64,000 bases of DNA from Benincasa hispida. Its lineage: Eukaryota > Streptophyta > Magnoliopsida > Cucurbitales > Cucurbitaceae. The notes below the pieces were generated by a model, which was given only the letters and a program-made list of their open reading frames with translations, was not told the origin of the DNA and ran no database searches. A program made the translations under genes and the position numbers. The stretch covers positions 123,922 through 187,921 of the forward strand of contig NW_024064153.1 in assembly GCF_009727055.1 (NCBI RefSeq), read 5' to 3'. Below are positions 44,655 to 55,500 of this stretch, in pieces. The first letter of the stretch is position 1. Every line of letters starts with the position of its first letter.

Positions 44655-46737
44655 TGGTGACGAAAATTAGTGAACACAATATGCGATGCATGTCTTAAGG
44701 TATGCGTTTATACTCATGCATCGGTGGTCATGCGTTGGAATGAAACTATGCATTAACGAATCTATGCGATGACCATGCGTTCCCGTCACAAGTTTTCTTG
44801 TGCTCACGCCAAGTATAATGCAAACGCAAGTTTCTCGGGTGATCCGAGGTCGAACTTAGGGACTTGTAACTAAATGCTATACGGTAATGTGTTTGCGGCA
44901 GATAAATAAAAGAATGATGGAGGGTATAAGCTACAAACTACTCCTACTCCTAACAGACAAAGCATTGGAAGTATGAATGAGAGGTAGAGACACGACAACT
45001 GTTGGCGCGTAGTAAATGGATGGATAAAATAGATAAAAATGTGAGGATGTCTTCATCGCAACCCTTAAGGTTGACCGCAAGGGCAACCCCAGCCAACGCA
45101 AGCTATGCGATCATGCTACACACACTTGAGCCTATTTCTAGGATGCATGCAATGTATATGCGAAGTGTCGAGAGGCCTTATTCCTAAGTCTCTATTCCTG
45201 CTCATGTGCTCCCACACATAAACAAGATGACCGCATACCACCGTATCCTACTTCTTGGACGCATGCAATATTCCTCTCCGTAGGGTGCATACGCTGTGTA
45301 ATAGCAAACGAAGCTTATTCCTAAGTTCCCTATTCTTGCTTATACGTTCCAATCCGCTCTCTCGAATCTTAGATTTGGTTTTTAGAATACTCTCTCAAGT
45401 TGCCTAAATGATGAGTGATGCACTCATTAAGACAAGGTAATCGCAATACCTAGTTGACGTAAGATTATTCCTATCTCTAATGAGTACTTGCTTACATTGC
45501 TTAATTCAACCAACCACTTACCCTCCTAGGCAGCTAGTTGTTGCTAACTTTACTCATAAACAAGTGTTGTGTCCACCTATAGACAGGCATTGCTACAGCT
45601 TCACACTAAGCAAATAAGGTTTTCTTACAAACATCACGCAACGCACACCTCCGGTGGTTTGCTACATGCTTCATATTCCTATGGCATATGATTAAGTATG
45701 CAATACTCTAACAGCCTCACTAAGTGATGCAATGAAGATTAAGGATACTAAGTAATGAAGATGGAGATGGAATCGAAGGAAATTTAGAAATGCATTGAAC
45801 ACACAATGTATTAATTTCTTAATCCAAAATGTAATACAATACAACATGAGAAAGAAGAGAAAATGAAAGGACCAGCTGGAAGCAATGTCCTACTTCGAAC
45901 AGATGTGTGTCAAGGCTGCTAGTGGTGCCATGGATGGGTGGTAGAGCTGACTCTCTCGAGATCTAACTCTGTCGAAGGCTCCGGCCGTCACTTGAAATGG
46001 ATGAGGAGATGAAGAACTCTCAAGCTTTCTTCTCATGCGTTAGTCTGGATCACATGGATCCACCCGAAGGTAGGAAACCTTGGATGAAAACCTTGGATGA
46101 TTTGAAATTCTGCTCAGTGGCCTCTATTTATAGAGCTGGATCACTGACAGCATTAATGACCTGCTCTGATTCTAACATTCGCGACGCGTTGGTCCTTTTC
46201 TGAATCTCTGCTGCTAACAGCGTGGTAGGTGAAATGTCAACATCATCTTTTGATTTTCCCGAGATATGCATTGATGCTTCCATTCCACCAACCTTGCATT
46301 CATCCCTCTATTATGGTTATCATCATGTAGCCGCAAACTTGCAATGACCGCATTCGCTTGATTACTACAACTTCTACACAATGATCACAATCTCTTGACG
46401 ACCACAACTCCTATACGATGGACGTATGCGGTCGACTACCGCAACACCCATGCATTGATCGTATGCGTTCGTCTTTACAATGGAGAATTTCTCTGCATGC
46501 GGTCGTCTATGTGATAGCCCAACTTCCGCTTCTGCGTCCACTTTATGCGTTAACTACAAAGATAGACAATTAAATGCATAATAATGCATAATAGTGGGTT
46601 AGCCGAGATTCGTAATCCTGAACGACGCAAACTCATTTTCTCATGAATTTCTAACATAATTGTCGCATATTCTACTTAACATCCTTCATAATTCTAAATA
46701 AAAGGCCTAAGATGATGTGCATTTCTGCATGTCATCA
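44655..46737 (-). mobile_element. Solo LTR, family D, in chromovirus gag
   Basis: 2083 bp with ends TGGTGACG...TGTCATCA and perfect TTAGC duplications (44650-44654, 46738-46742). The hairpin is at 46711-46737. It is free of adapters and serves as the reference for the damaged copy at 14207-16292. A TATA motif (minus strand CTCTATAAATAGAGG) lies at 46122-46137. Confidence 0.92.
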
Positions 46738-46742
46738 TTAGC

Positions 46743-47250
46743 CTCAAGAGAAAAGCCCTACATGTCTCTATCCTGCAGTCGGGTCTACTGTAACTGCTCG
46801 GGTGGCACCAGTTCCTCCTGAGCCTAGTTCTGGTCAGTCTATCCTGCCATTGTGTTACGGATCAGCTTCTACAGTTTTCCCATTAGGGAGGATGCAATAG
46901 CTTCACTAATTCTGGATTCCATTGCCTTCTCATCGACTTGGGCTATAGGTGGATTTGGAGTTGTCAGGACAGTCTGGCTACTCTCAGCTCCCTCTTCTTG
47001 CAGCCTTCCTCTAACAGTCTTTCTTGTTCTAGGTTTAGGTGTCATGTCCTGTCATGAACTCATAAATTAACTATCTATCTCTGGGTCTTTCTCATAAATC
47101 ATGATATTAAAACACTACATCACTAATCTCATATATGCACTGAAAACTTACATTAGTACGAAATACCTGGCGATGACGAGGAATCTGTTGCTGGGCCACA
47201 GGGACTATCTAGACTTACATAGTAAGTCAGTCTACAAAATCCAAAATATG
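46743..47250 (-). pseudogene. Gypsy leader and gag N-terminus
   Basis: Following the PBS, the minus strand has a short leader and then a frame MTPKPRTRKTVRGRLQEEG near 47045, with AQVDEKAMESRISEAIASSL downstream, typical of the disordered start of chromovirus gag. Stops follow near 46865. The frame leads to the insertion site of the family D solo LTR. Confidence 0.75.
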
Positions 47251-47263
47251 GGCTCTGATACCA
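47251..47263 (-). promoter_or_regulatory. Primer binding site (tRNA-iMet)
   Basis: Minus strand TGGTATCAGAGCC, two bases from the LTR end at 47266. Confidence 0.9.
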
Positions 47264-47265
47264 AC

Positions 47266-47754
47266 TGTAACGACCCGACCCTCTAGGACTTAAGCTAGGC
47301 CGTTACTAAATACATGCATGCACGGAACTTAAAACGACACTCTTTTATGGTGAAATAAATGCTAAATAAATAAGGTAAGTTCAAAAGTCCTTTATTAAAT
47401 GCAAATATTAAAAACAACAATAGGGTACCCATAAATCATAAATGTTAATAAATAAGTTTGAAAACAATTCTTAATAGTAGGTTTCAAATATCAAAACTGA
47501 AAGTTAAGCAAAACATGAAAGGAAATCTAAGTCTCATGTGCAGAAGCATAAAACTGGTCCCAGTGGCTCGAGCATGAATTCCGCTTGTCCATTACCGGTG
47601 CATCTCTACCTTCACCTGAAACAACAACATGAGAAAGAATAAGTATAAAATACTCAGTAAGTAACCCCATTAATGGGGTCAGATTAGGCATCTATGTCCT
47701 CTACATGCCTACCTCTGGTGGAACATATAAACCGCCCTAATCCTCATGGGACAC
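47266..47754 (-). repeat. 5' LTR fragment of a different Gypsy family
   Basis: On the minus strand it ends ...GAGGGTCGGGTCGTTACA. This differs from the family E end ...GGGGTGTGACA of the 3' LTR at 39619, so the two flanking LTRs do not match. It is cut at 47755 by an Athila LTR. Confidence 0.75.
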
Positions 47755-48780
47755 TGATGCGTTATTTTATGAGGTGAAGTTATGGAAAGAAATGTGGTGA
47801 TGGAAATGCGTTGAGCAACAAGTTTTCTTAGAATAATCCAAGTATAAATTCCATTGAGTTTCCTAGTAAGTCCAGGGTCGAACTCAGGGACTAAGGAAAA
47901 TGGTATGCAGTGATAATTTTCAAGAAGATTTTGCGGTAACCAATCAATCGAATAGTTGTTTTGGGTTGTTGTAGCAGTGTAAAATAAATGTATGTGGCGG
48001 AGTTACAAAAAAAGTTGATAATACGGAAGATGCGATGAATATTCAGTGAACGGGTTGAGAAGGGGTTCAGCTAACACCTCCTAGGATGCGTTCATGTTAT
48101 GCGATCAGGCAACACCCATACAATAGCAAATCATCTCTCAATGCAGATGCTACGGCTTCTAGTACTAAAACGCATGCGATATATGCGATAAGTCTATAGG
48201 ACCTACACATAAGCCTCTATTCTTATTTATGTGATGACAACATGACATACACACAAATAAGGAGACCACATAATATCATAACCTATCTCTAAGGTGCATG
48301 CGATGCAGGTTGGCATAGCTTATCTCTAAGTCCCTATCTCTTGTTTATACAGATCTAATCTTGCTCTCTCAAGTCTAGATTCTAACCTAGCTCTCTCAAG
48401 TCTTAGGTTCTTTCTTTAGACTCTCTCTCGAGTAGCTCTAAAGGGGTGTTGGGCACAGCATAAAACAAGATAATTGCATGCAATGAAAATCCTAAGTCAT
48501 GTTAGCTTAGTTCTTCTCAACCTATTTGATAAATTTAGCTACTCATGCATGCTTTTAAGAGAGTGAACAGATGTAGATAAGCAAGTTCCATTGTATAGAT
48601 ATAGAGTTGAAATACAAAATAACAATGCAAGATAAGAATAAAGAGCATGGTGGCAATCTCTTGCTTCCAAGGCTTTTACACTGTCTTTTCTACTCTGTTC
48701 AAAAAATAGTCTCGCTCTCGAGAGAGTCGGCCCGCTCTCTACTTTTCCACGAGTCGGCCCGCTCACTTCCAATTATCTCT
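47755..48780 (-). repeat. Athila LTR fragment
   Basis: Starts TGATGCGTTATTTTATGAGG and follows the LTR at 37709 closely (AGTCCAGGGTCGAACTCAGG, then ATGCGATATATGCGATA) for about 1 kb. The U3 end with the hairpin is missing; homology fades after a duplicated GTCGGCCCGCTC near 48750. Confidence 0.8.
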
Positions 48781-49090
48781 TCTTCCACCCGTTCTTCTAT
48801 TTTCTTTTGTTGTCGATTTTTTTTTTAATTTTTCCGCTTCCTTTTTTCTTTCTTTTCCTTTTTTTTTCCTTCTTTTTTTTCTTATTCATTTTCTTCTCCT
48901 TTTCACCCACGTTATTTTTTGTTTCTTTCTTTTCTTTCGATTTTTTTTCTTTTTTTGTTTTCTTCTTTTTTTTTTTTCTTAAAACTAACTTGCCTCCTTG
49001 CCCTTTTTTTTATAAGGGCTAGAATTACTAGTAACCTGCACTATAAGGGGCCAAAATGTGGGTTTTTTCCGTTTTTTTTTTTTCATATGT
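48781..49090. repeat. Pyrimidine-rich low-complexity tract
   Basis: Mostly T and C on the plus strand with runs of T up to about 12. The frames here (48807-49104) encode only F, S, L and are not genes. Confidence 0.85.
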
Positions 49091-49109
49091 ATATGTACAT
49101 ATAATTATA

Positions 49110-49945
49110 TATTAGCAGGGGACATTTGATATGTGACTACCAGCTCTGCCAGCAATGATCTGACTCCTGCTAGACACAGCCCCTATGTGGGCGACTTTGT
49201 AGCGTGTAGGGGTAGTCGCCAGTTCCGCCAACAACAATTGTACTCCTGCTAGACATAGTCTTTATGTGGATGACTGTGTAGCCTACAGGGGTGGTCGCCA
49301 ACTCCACCAAAAATGATCTAACTTCTGCTAGGCACAGCTCTTATGGGCCGACTGTGTAGCCTATAAGGGTGGTCACCACCTCAGCCAACAACGATCTGGC
49401 TCCTGCTAGACACAGCCTCTATGTGGGTGACTGTGTAGCCTCTGTCTCTTATACACATCTAGATGTGTATAAGAGACAGATCTGGCTCCTGCTAGACACA
49501 GCCTCTATGTGGGTGACTGTGTAGCCTGCAGAGGTGGTCGTTAGCTCCACCAATAATGATCTGACTCCTGCTAGACACAACCCCCATGTGGGCGACTGTG
49601 TAGCCTGCAGAGGTGATCGCCAACTCCCAACGATCTGACTCCTACTAGACATAACCCTTATATGGGTGACTGTGTAGCCTGCAGGGGTGGTGACATGCCA
49701 ATAACGATCCGACTCCTGTTAAACACAGCCCTTATGTGGGTGGCTACATAGTCCACAAGGGTAGTCGCCAGCTCCGCCAACAACGATTTGACTTTTGCTA
49801 GACACAACCCCTATGTAGGTGACTGTGTAGCCTACGGGGGTGGTTGTCAACTTTGTCAATAACGATCTGACTCTTGCTAGATACAACCCTTATGTGGGTG
49901 ACTACGTAGTCTGCAGTGGTGGTTGTCAACTCCACCGCGCTTATT
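49110..49945 (+). repeat. 78-80 bp minisatellite
   Basis: About ten diverged units, each with (A)CGATCTGACTCCTGCTAGACA, ACAGCCCYTATGTGGGTGAC, TGTGTAGCCTGCAGGGGTGG and TCGCCAACTCCGCCAA. Unit starts at about 49161, 49240, 49319 and 49397 give periods of 79, 79 and 78. The adapter at 49442 sits inside, with a 48-bp perfect copy on each side (49394-49441 and 49480-49527), so the unit count is unreliable. Confidence 0.9.
49442..49479. other. Nextera mate-pair junction adapter (contaminant)
   Basis: Exact 38-bp copy within the minisatellite. The minus-strand frame crossing it ends ...CLLYTSRCV, another known contamination string. Confidence 0.98.
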
Positions 49946-50390
49946 ATACATTTATTTACTTAAGCAATTTATTACTTTCCTCTTTTTTTTTTTTTTAGAG
50001 CATGGCAAGTGATACTTTATTTATTTACTTTTTAAAACCAATCCACTTTCGTCATGGTGTGATTCACAGAGCATCTCAACCCAGAAGAAAAATGTTTAAT
50101 CACGTTAAAAGATGAAGGTCAATCTCCTGAGAGTGGACTTATCCTTCCCGTGGGAGAGGCGGTGCCAGGCGAACCAAGCTTCATTTCTCATTTAAGGCGG
50201 AGCCATACCAACATTTTTTAAGAGGGAGCAAAGCTACACCAGGGGAAGGAGTGAAGTTGCACTAGCATTTTGGAAAAGGACCAAAGCCTCACCAACATCT
50301 TTTGGGGAGGAAGCAAAGTTGCACCAACAATTTGGAGAATGAAGGAAGTTGCACCAATATTTTCAAGAGGGAACGAAGCATCCAAAGCTG
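49946..50390. other. Spacer between minisatellites
   Basis: Contains a T run at 49983-49998 and loose repeats of GGAGCAAAGTTGCACCAACA (50220-50360). No gene is supported. It may be noncoding sequence of the Tat-type element to the right. Confidence 0.4.
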
Positions 50391-50925
50391 ACTTCCAAGA
50401 GAAAGTGGTGAAGCCTTCAAACTTGAAGATGGAAGAGCATGGATGAAACCTCTAAACTTGAAGATGGAGAAGCATCAACAGAGCCTCTGAACTTAAAGAT
50501 TGAGTGAAATCGACGAAACCTCTAAACTTGAAGATGGAAGAGCATTGATGAAACCTCTAGGCTTAAAAATGGAGGGGCACCGACGAATCCTCTGAACTTG
50601 AAGATGGAGAAGCATCGACAAAACCTCTGAACTTGAAGATAGAGGAGCATCAACGAAACCTCTGAACTTGAAGATGGAGGGGCACCGACGAAGCCTCTAA
50701 GCTTGAAAATTGAGGGGCACCGACAAAGTCTCTGAACTTGAAGATGGAGAAGCATTGACAAAACATCTGAACTTAAAGATGGAGGAGCATCGACAAAGTC
50801 TCTAAGCTTTAAATTTGATGAAGTACTAACAAATCCTTCAAACTTGAATTTTAAGAAGCATCGACGAAGCCCCCAACCTGAATTTAAAGAAGCATCGGCA
50901 AAACTTCTAAACTTGATCTTGAAGA
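50391..50925 (+). repeat. 35-bp minisatellite
   Basis: Unit close to CCTCTGAACTTGAAGATGGA followed by GGAGCATCGACGAAA. Unit starts at 50591, 50626, 50661, 50696 and 50731 are exactly 35 apart; about 13 units in all, degenerating at both ends. Because 35 is not a multiple of three, the long minus-strand frame across it is a periodicity effect and not a repeat protein. Confidence 0.92.
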
Positions 50926-51478
50926 ATACCAGTAGCTGAAGATGAAGAGTCGAACTATAGATGAGTGATGCTTCCAACTTGAAGTAAGCAACGCCTAACA
51001 TTACTTTTTTATTTAAGTGAGCAAAAAGATAACTTAATTTTCTAGCGATAACCTTATTGTACACATCCAACCTGTGTAGCATCGTGCAGACAGTATGCGT
51101 CTTCAATTTATTGCATTGCCCCTAGTAGGGATGAACAATTTAATTTGTTGTGTTGCCCCCAGTAGAGATGAACATCTTCATTTTGTTATGTAGTGCCACA
51201 CGTAGAGTGATTGTGGTACCTTTTTTTGATGAACTGAACTTAAATTTCTTTTAAGTTGCCTATGTACCCTTGAAGAAAGGGATCAAGTCATGACGTAGTT
51301 TTTTTTTTTTTTTTTTTTTAGTTGTTCACCTTTTAAGCTCATATGGCCAGGAGCAACATGCAGTTTAGGCTCTTGCGATGAGGAGCTTCTACATTTAAAT
51401 TTCAGAAGCTTTAATTTCATCATGGCTTTGATCATCCTCTTCATTCGTAGGATTCTTCAATATGATGTGGCTTCACCA
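50926..51478. other. Unassigned, probably Tat element interior
   Basis: Two copies of GCCCCTAGTAGGGATGAAC-like sequence (51116 and 51160) and a T run at 51300-51319. No protein domain is recognised. Confidence 0.4.
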
Positions 51479-52279
51479 TCAAGGAACGTTCTGCATAGAC
51501 AACTTCCTCTTCGTGCATGAAGGAACACGACTGGGAATCTTCTCACCATTGTTTTCTTCATGAAATGATGTTGCCTTCAAAATTTTCATCCTTCCTTTAT
51601 GTTGATCGCTTGTTGTCTTGAGATGATCAAAAGCAGATGTTGAAGGTCGATCTTTCTTTGATGTGGAAGTACTTAGTCTTTTGAAAGCTGAAGTTCGAGT
51701 GGAAGTAGTCGTTGGATATTGGTCTTCTTCTCCTATCGTGGCCATACTCAATCTTGGAAAGAATGAAGATCGAGCACTTGAAGGCTTAATACGATCGAAG
51801 ACAAAAGTGCTTTGCTCTATTTCTCCTGAGTCGTCAACTTCTACAACAGTTATATGATTGTTATCGACTTCCGCTATGCCAACAGCGTGACAAGCAATAA
51901 CTTCTAATACTTCCTCTGAATGATTGTCGAGGAAACTTCTTGGGAGGAATTCTGCAAGTTACTGATCGTCGAAGTTGGGGGAAGTCCTTGTCTTCTTTCT
52001 GCATGATCTTAGATTTCCATGCCTTCTTTGTTCTTTTCTTCTTTTAAGTCTTGCTTCCTCTTCTGTAATTTTGACGAAAGTGCAACTTCATTTGGGTGGA
52101 ATTCGACTTTCCTCTCTTTTGAGTCACAACGATCCACCTATTGTCGTTATCTTCAATAGACGCATCTCTCTTTTGGGAGTCTATCGTTTAAATCTCTTTT
52201 TGGAACCAAAAACCTATAGGCTTGAAGGTCCCAAGCTGGATTAAGCTTTCTCTCTGATCATAAAACGTAGTTGACATAG
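51479..52279 (-). pseudogene. Tat-type Gypsy polyprotein, linker after gag
   Basis: The minus strand, starting at 52279, reads (P)MSTTFYDQRESLI-type sequence, then QLGTFKPIGFWFQ in frame pieces, LAEFLPRSFLDNHSEEVLEV, FVFDRIKPSSARSSFFPRLS and KRLSTSTSKKDRPSTSAFDH. I know this serine-rich linker from cucurbit Ty3/Gypsy polyproteins of the Tat group, located between gag and protease; its function is not known. The frame at 51479-51751 is its longest open part. Several stops interrupt the region. It joins the gag at 53831 once the intervening solo LTR is removed. Confidence 0.75.
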
Positions 52280-52284
52280 GAACA

Positions 52285-53825
52285 TGTTCGTTGATTTCGT
52301 GATTCGAGCTTAGGAGTGTATTGTATGAAGTAATTGGAAAAATAAGTGTAAATGTGAATGATGCGTCGATGCGTTTATGATGCGTTAGTGACGCGTTGAT
52401 GCATTAGTGATGTGCGATGGGACGCATGACACTCCTCTATAAACCTTCAAGTTTTCTTAAATCAGATCCAAGTATAAATCCAACTCAGGTTCCTAGTAAG
52501 TCCAGGGTCGAACTCAGGGATTCAGATTAAAGCTAACGCAGACCTTGCGTTGTAACTGTTGTAGAGATATCCTAAGTGTATGTAGAAATGAGTTATTTAC
52601 ACTAAGTTGTTGTGTGTGTGTGCAAGAAGATACAAAAAGGTCGAGTAGAGAATGATGAGTCGTGTGAAAATGGAATTTAATGCAAGTGATATGCATCGAT
52701 CTAAGTTGGATGTACACAAACAAGAATATGATGCGAATGAGATGACTTGTTTATATCCGTTTATGCATTAGACTCCATTCGACACTTCCCAATGCGAATA
52801 TCATACAATACCTATCTTTAGGATGTAAGCATCAAACACAGGATGCAATAAAACACCAGTGCGTCTATCTCTAGATATACTAGGCGTTTCTAACTTTATG
52901 TTGGCTTACTTATTCTTTCGAATAGTTTAAGCTAAAGATGCTTTTACCAATTGATTTAGTTGGCTTAAACGTTCGAAATGGAATTTTGCATGAAGTTATA
53001 GATGCATCCAACATAAACAAGAAATAAACAATGGCAAAGTATGATAGATCAAATATATGAATTTATAAAGAAATTGATTGTCTTTACAAAACCAATACTT
53101 AATAAAATGAAAAGATGAAAGCGATAAGTAAGATGAAATGAAGGAGTCAAGTCGCAGAGTACAATCTCTTGTCCTCTTTGGCTCAATTCTAGTCGTGTAC
53201 AACCACTTGTGTAAGAATTGGAAGAAATGTCTCTCTCGAGCTCAGCTTCCTCCGCTCCTTGATTGGCGATGGTGGTGGTTCTTTTCCCTCTTGTTCTTCT
53301 CGGCACCACAGCACAGCTTTAAAGATCTAAGATTCTAAAAACTAAGCTCCAAACTTAAAACTGAAGAAAAACTCTTTCCATCTGGTGGGATTTCTTCTAT
53401 TTATAGGCGTCGGTCTTCTCCAACTTGATGATGAGCAGCATTAAATTCATACCCTGGTCGGCCGCCTGACACTTAGATGCTTTTCTGACGCCGCCCGCTG
53501 CAGGTGCCCATGTTTTCAAGTGGTGATTTGACACAAACAGCCTGAATCAATGAATCTTACTTGCGTTGAATCCTTCTGACGCATGCCCCATGCGTTAGAC
53601 TTTGCCTGCGACACTTTTCTTAATCATGCGTTAGCCTTTTGTTGAGATCCTGCAATATCATGCGTTAGTGCCGCAATATTTTAGCAATAAATATTCTTTT
53701 GCATGAGTTTGATAGTGTTCGAGTAATTCCATGCATTTTCTCTAAAAGTGATGAGATTTTATCATTAAAGACCCTAATTGTTCCAACTGTTGAGCCACAA
53801 TAACTTGTATTTTTACAAGTTATCA
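52285..53825 (-). mobile_element. Solo LTR, family B, in Tat gag
   Basis: 1541 bp with ends TGTTCGTTG...AAGTTATCA and perfect GAACA duplications (52280-52284, 53826-53830). The hairpin is at 53799-53825. It is shorter than the 1864-bp copy at 6904 and quite diverged, though the AGTCCAGGGTCGAACTCAGG block is shared. Confidence 0.88.
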
Positions 53826-53830
53826 GAACA

Positions 53831-55040
53831 CTAGAAGTCACCACTACTATAGCGTGATTTTTCTGACCTACTTCATCCAAATCTAGCTCAACCTTCTTTT
53901 CACGAGCCTACTTCATAATTCACTCCTTCAGCACGAAGCACTTTTCCACTGGGTGGCTAACAACTCGATAATACTTACAGTAGTTAGGATCATCTACTTT
54001 TCCCAATTGTTCTGGTCACTTTCATTTTTGGCAGTTGAATAATTTGTTTCTCTAATAGTTGCTCCAATATGTCGGTGACATCAGAGTCAAAGAATGGATA
54101 AACCTTCTTTGTCTTTCTTTTAAAGTTAGGCAACGCTTCTGGCCGCCATCATGCTTTCTTTCAAACTTGGTTTCTTTTCCTTTAGAGGAAAATTTCAGCG
54201 GGATCATATTTACGACCATAGATTCTGTTATGGCACTTTCACAATCTTTTCAGTGCCTTTGATTTCTTTCTTATCCTTTCTCTCTACAAGGAGTAGGAAG
54301 TCTTTAGTTCCCCTGTTGGCAATGCTCAGCTCCATATCATGAGCACGTGTTGTCAACTCCTCAAACATACGAGGCGTTATCCCTTACAAAATGTAGAGAA
54401 GTTCCCCGTGTATGCCTTCGGTGCACATCTCCAATGCAGATAATTCAGTGAGTCTATCTTTGCAATCCATACTCACAGCTCTCAACCGATTGATGTAGTT
54501 GATGACTAGCTCTTCCTTCCACTGTTTGGTGTTTGTCAGCTCCATCATGACAGTGCACCTTTTGCTGTAGAAGTAGTTCAGAAATTCCCTTTCTAGTTGT
54601 TCTCAACTATCAATCACTTCTGGCTCCAAATTAGTGTACCAGTCAAAAGCGTTCCCTTTTAAGGTTCTGACAAATTGTTTGACTAGCAGGTCTCCATTAG
54701 TTCCTGAGTTTTCGCAGGTTTCAATGAAATGAGCAACATGTTGTTTTGGATTGTCTTTTCCATCGAACTATTAGAACTTTGGAGGTTGGTACCTAGCTGG
54801 CATTCTCAAGTTATCGATTCTTTTAGTGTACAACTTAGAGTACAAAAAAGAAGTTTGTGACGATCCTCCATATGGAGCTTTTATGGAGTTTGTGATCATA
54901 TCCTACTGCTATTGAACTAACAGGGAGGCGACAGAGGTAGATTGTGGTGGCTGACTTTCCTCCAAGACAGTCTTCCCTTTATCATTGGCTTTGATAGCAA
55001 GAGTTTGACTTGTCTCTGCAATTTCTATAGGAATAATAAC
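53831..55040 (-). pseudogene. Tat-type Gypsy gag
   Basis: From high to low: IEIAETSQTLAIKANDKGKT (about 55030), YTKRIDNLRMPARYQPPKF, then GKDNPKQHVAHFIETCENSG, VRTLKGNAFDWYTNLEPEVI, NYFYSKRCTVMMELTNTKQW, YINRLRAVSMDCKDRLTELS and, near 53970, DPNYCKYYRVVSHPVEKCFV. The capsid core and the atypical C..H..C finger of cucurbit Tat-group gag are all present in order. At least five stops are seen. It forms the particle in active relatives. The solo LTR at 52285 separates it from the linker. Confidence 0.88.
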
Positions 55041-55500
55041 TCTTTTGGAGAGCTATCAATGTTATTGAGCTTAGAGTCTTGGAAGAATGTTTGTATCCTC
55101 AAAGACTTCAGTTTTCAAGTGTGGTCAGAATGCACGTATCTTCAAAGCACTTCAATTCTCAAATGTGGTCAGCTTCAGAAGTTTTGGCGTCTTCTGATTG
55201 TTAAGAGAATTCTCTCTAAGTCCTCTGAAGTGTAGAATTGTTGACCCCGTCCCCAAATGAGGAGAGCTCCTCTATTTATAGAGTTCCCTGGTGGGCTTTG
55301 TGGGCTTGGGCTTGGTTGGTCCATGGGCCTAACCGCTGGGCCCAATTGGTTGGACTTAGACCTACTTTGGCAATGGGCTCAACTAGACTTCAATTCGGGA
55401 CACACGTCAACTCCAAATTGGTCCCAAATTTAATATTTTGGAATTTCATCATTAATTTAATAAACGACATGGCAATTTGTGATTGATCCAAAATTTATCC
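55041..55500 (-). other. Leader or LTR end of Tat element, uncertain
   Basis: Upstream of gag, TGTTGACCCCGTCCCC starts at 55232 and a TATA-like CTATAAATAGAGG (minus strand) lies at 55270. A GTGGTCAGAATGC/GTGGTCAGCTTC pair of repeats is at 55120-55180. This may be the element's 5' LTR or leader, but no PBS or partner LTR was found. Confidence 0.35.

Noticed and set aside
48807..49104. Hydrophobic Phe/Leu-rich frames resembling membrane proteins
   Set aside because: They are translations of a poly-pyrimidine tract.
49110..50925. CRISPR-like arrays
   Set aside because: The repeats are contiguous diverged units of 79 and 35 bp with no unique spacers, in a plant genome and without cas genes.
50522..51106. 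194-codon minus-strand frame with repeated LQVQRLCRCP-like units
   Set aside because: The repeat period is 35 bases, not a multiple of three, so the protein repeats are a frame effect of a minisatellite.
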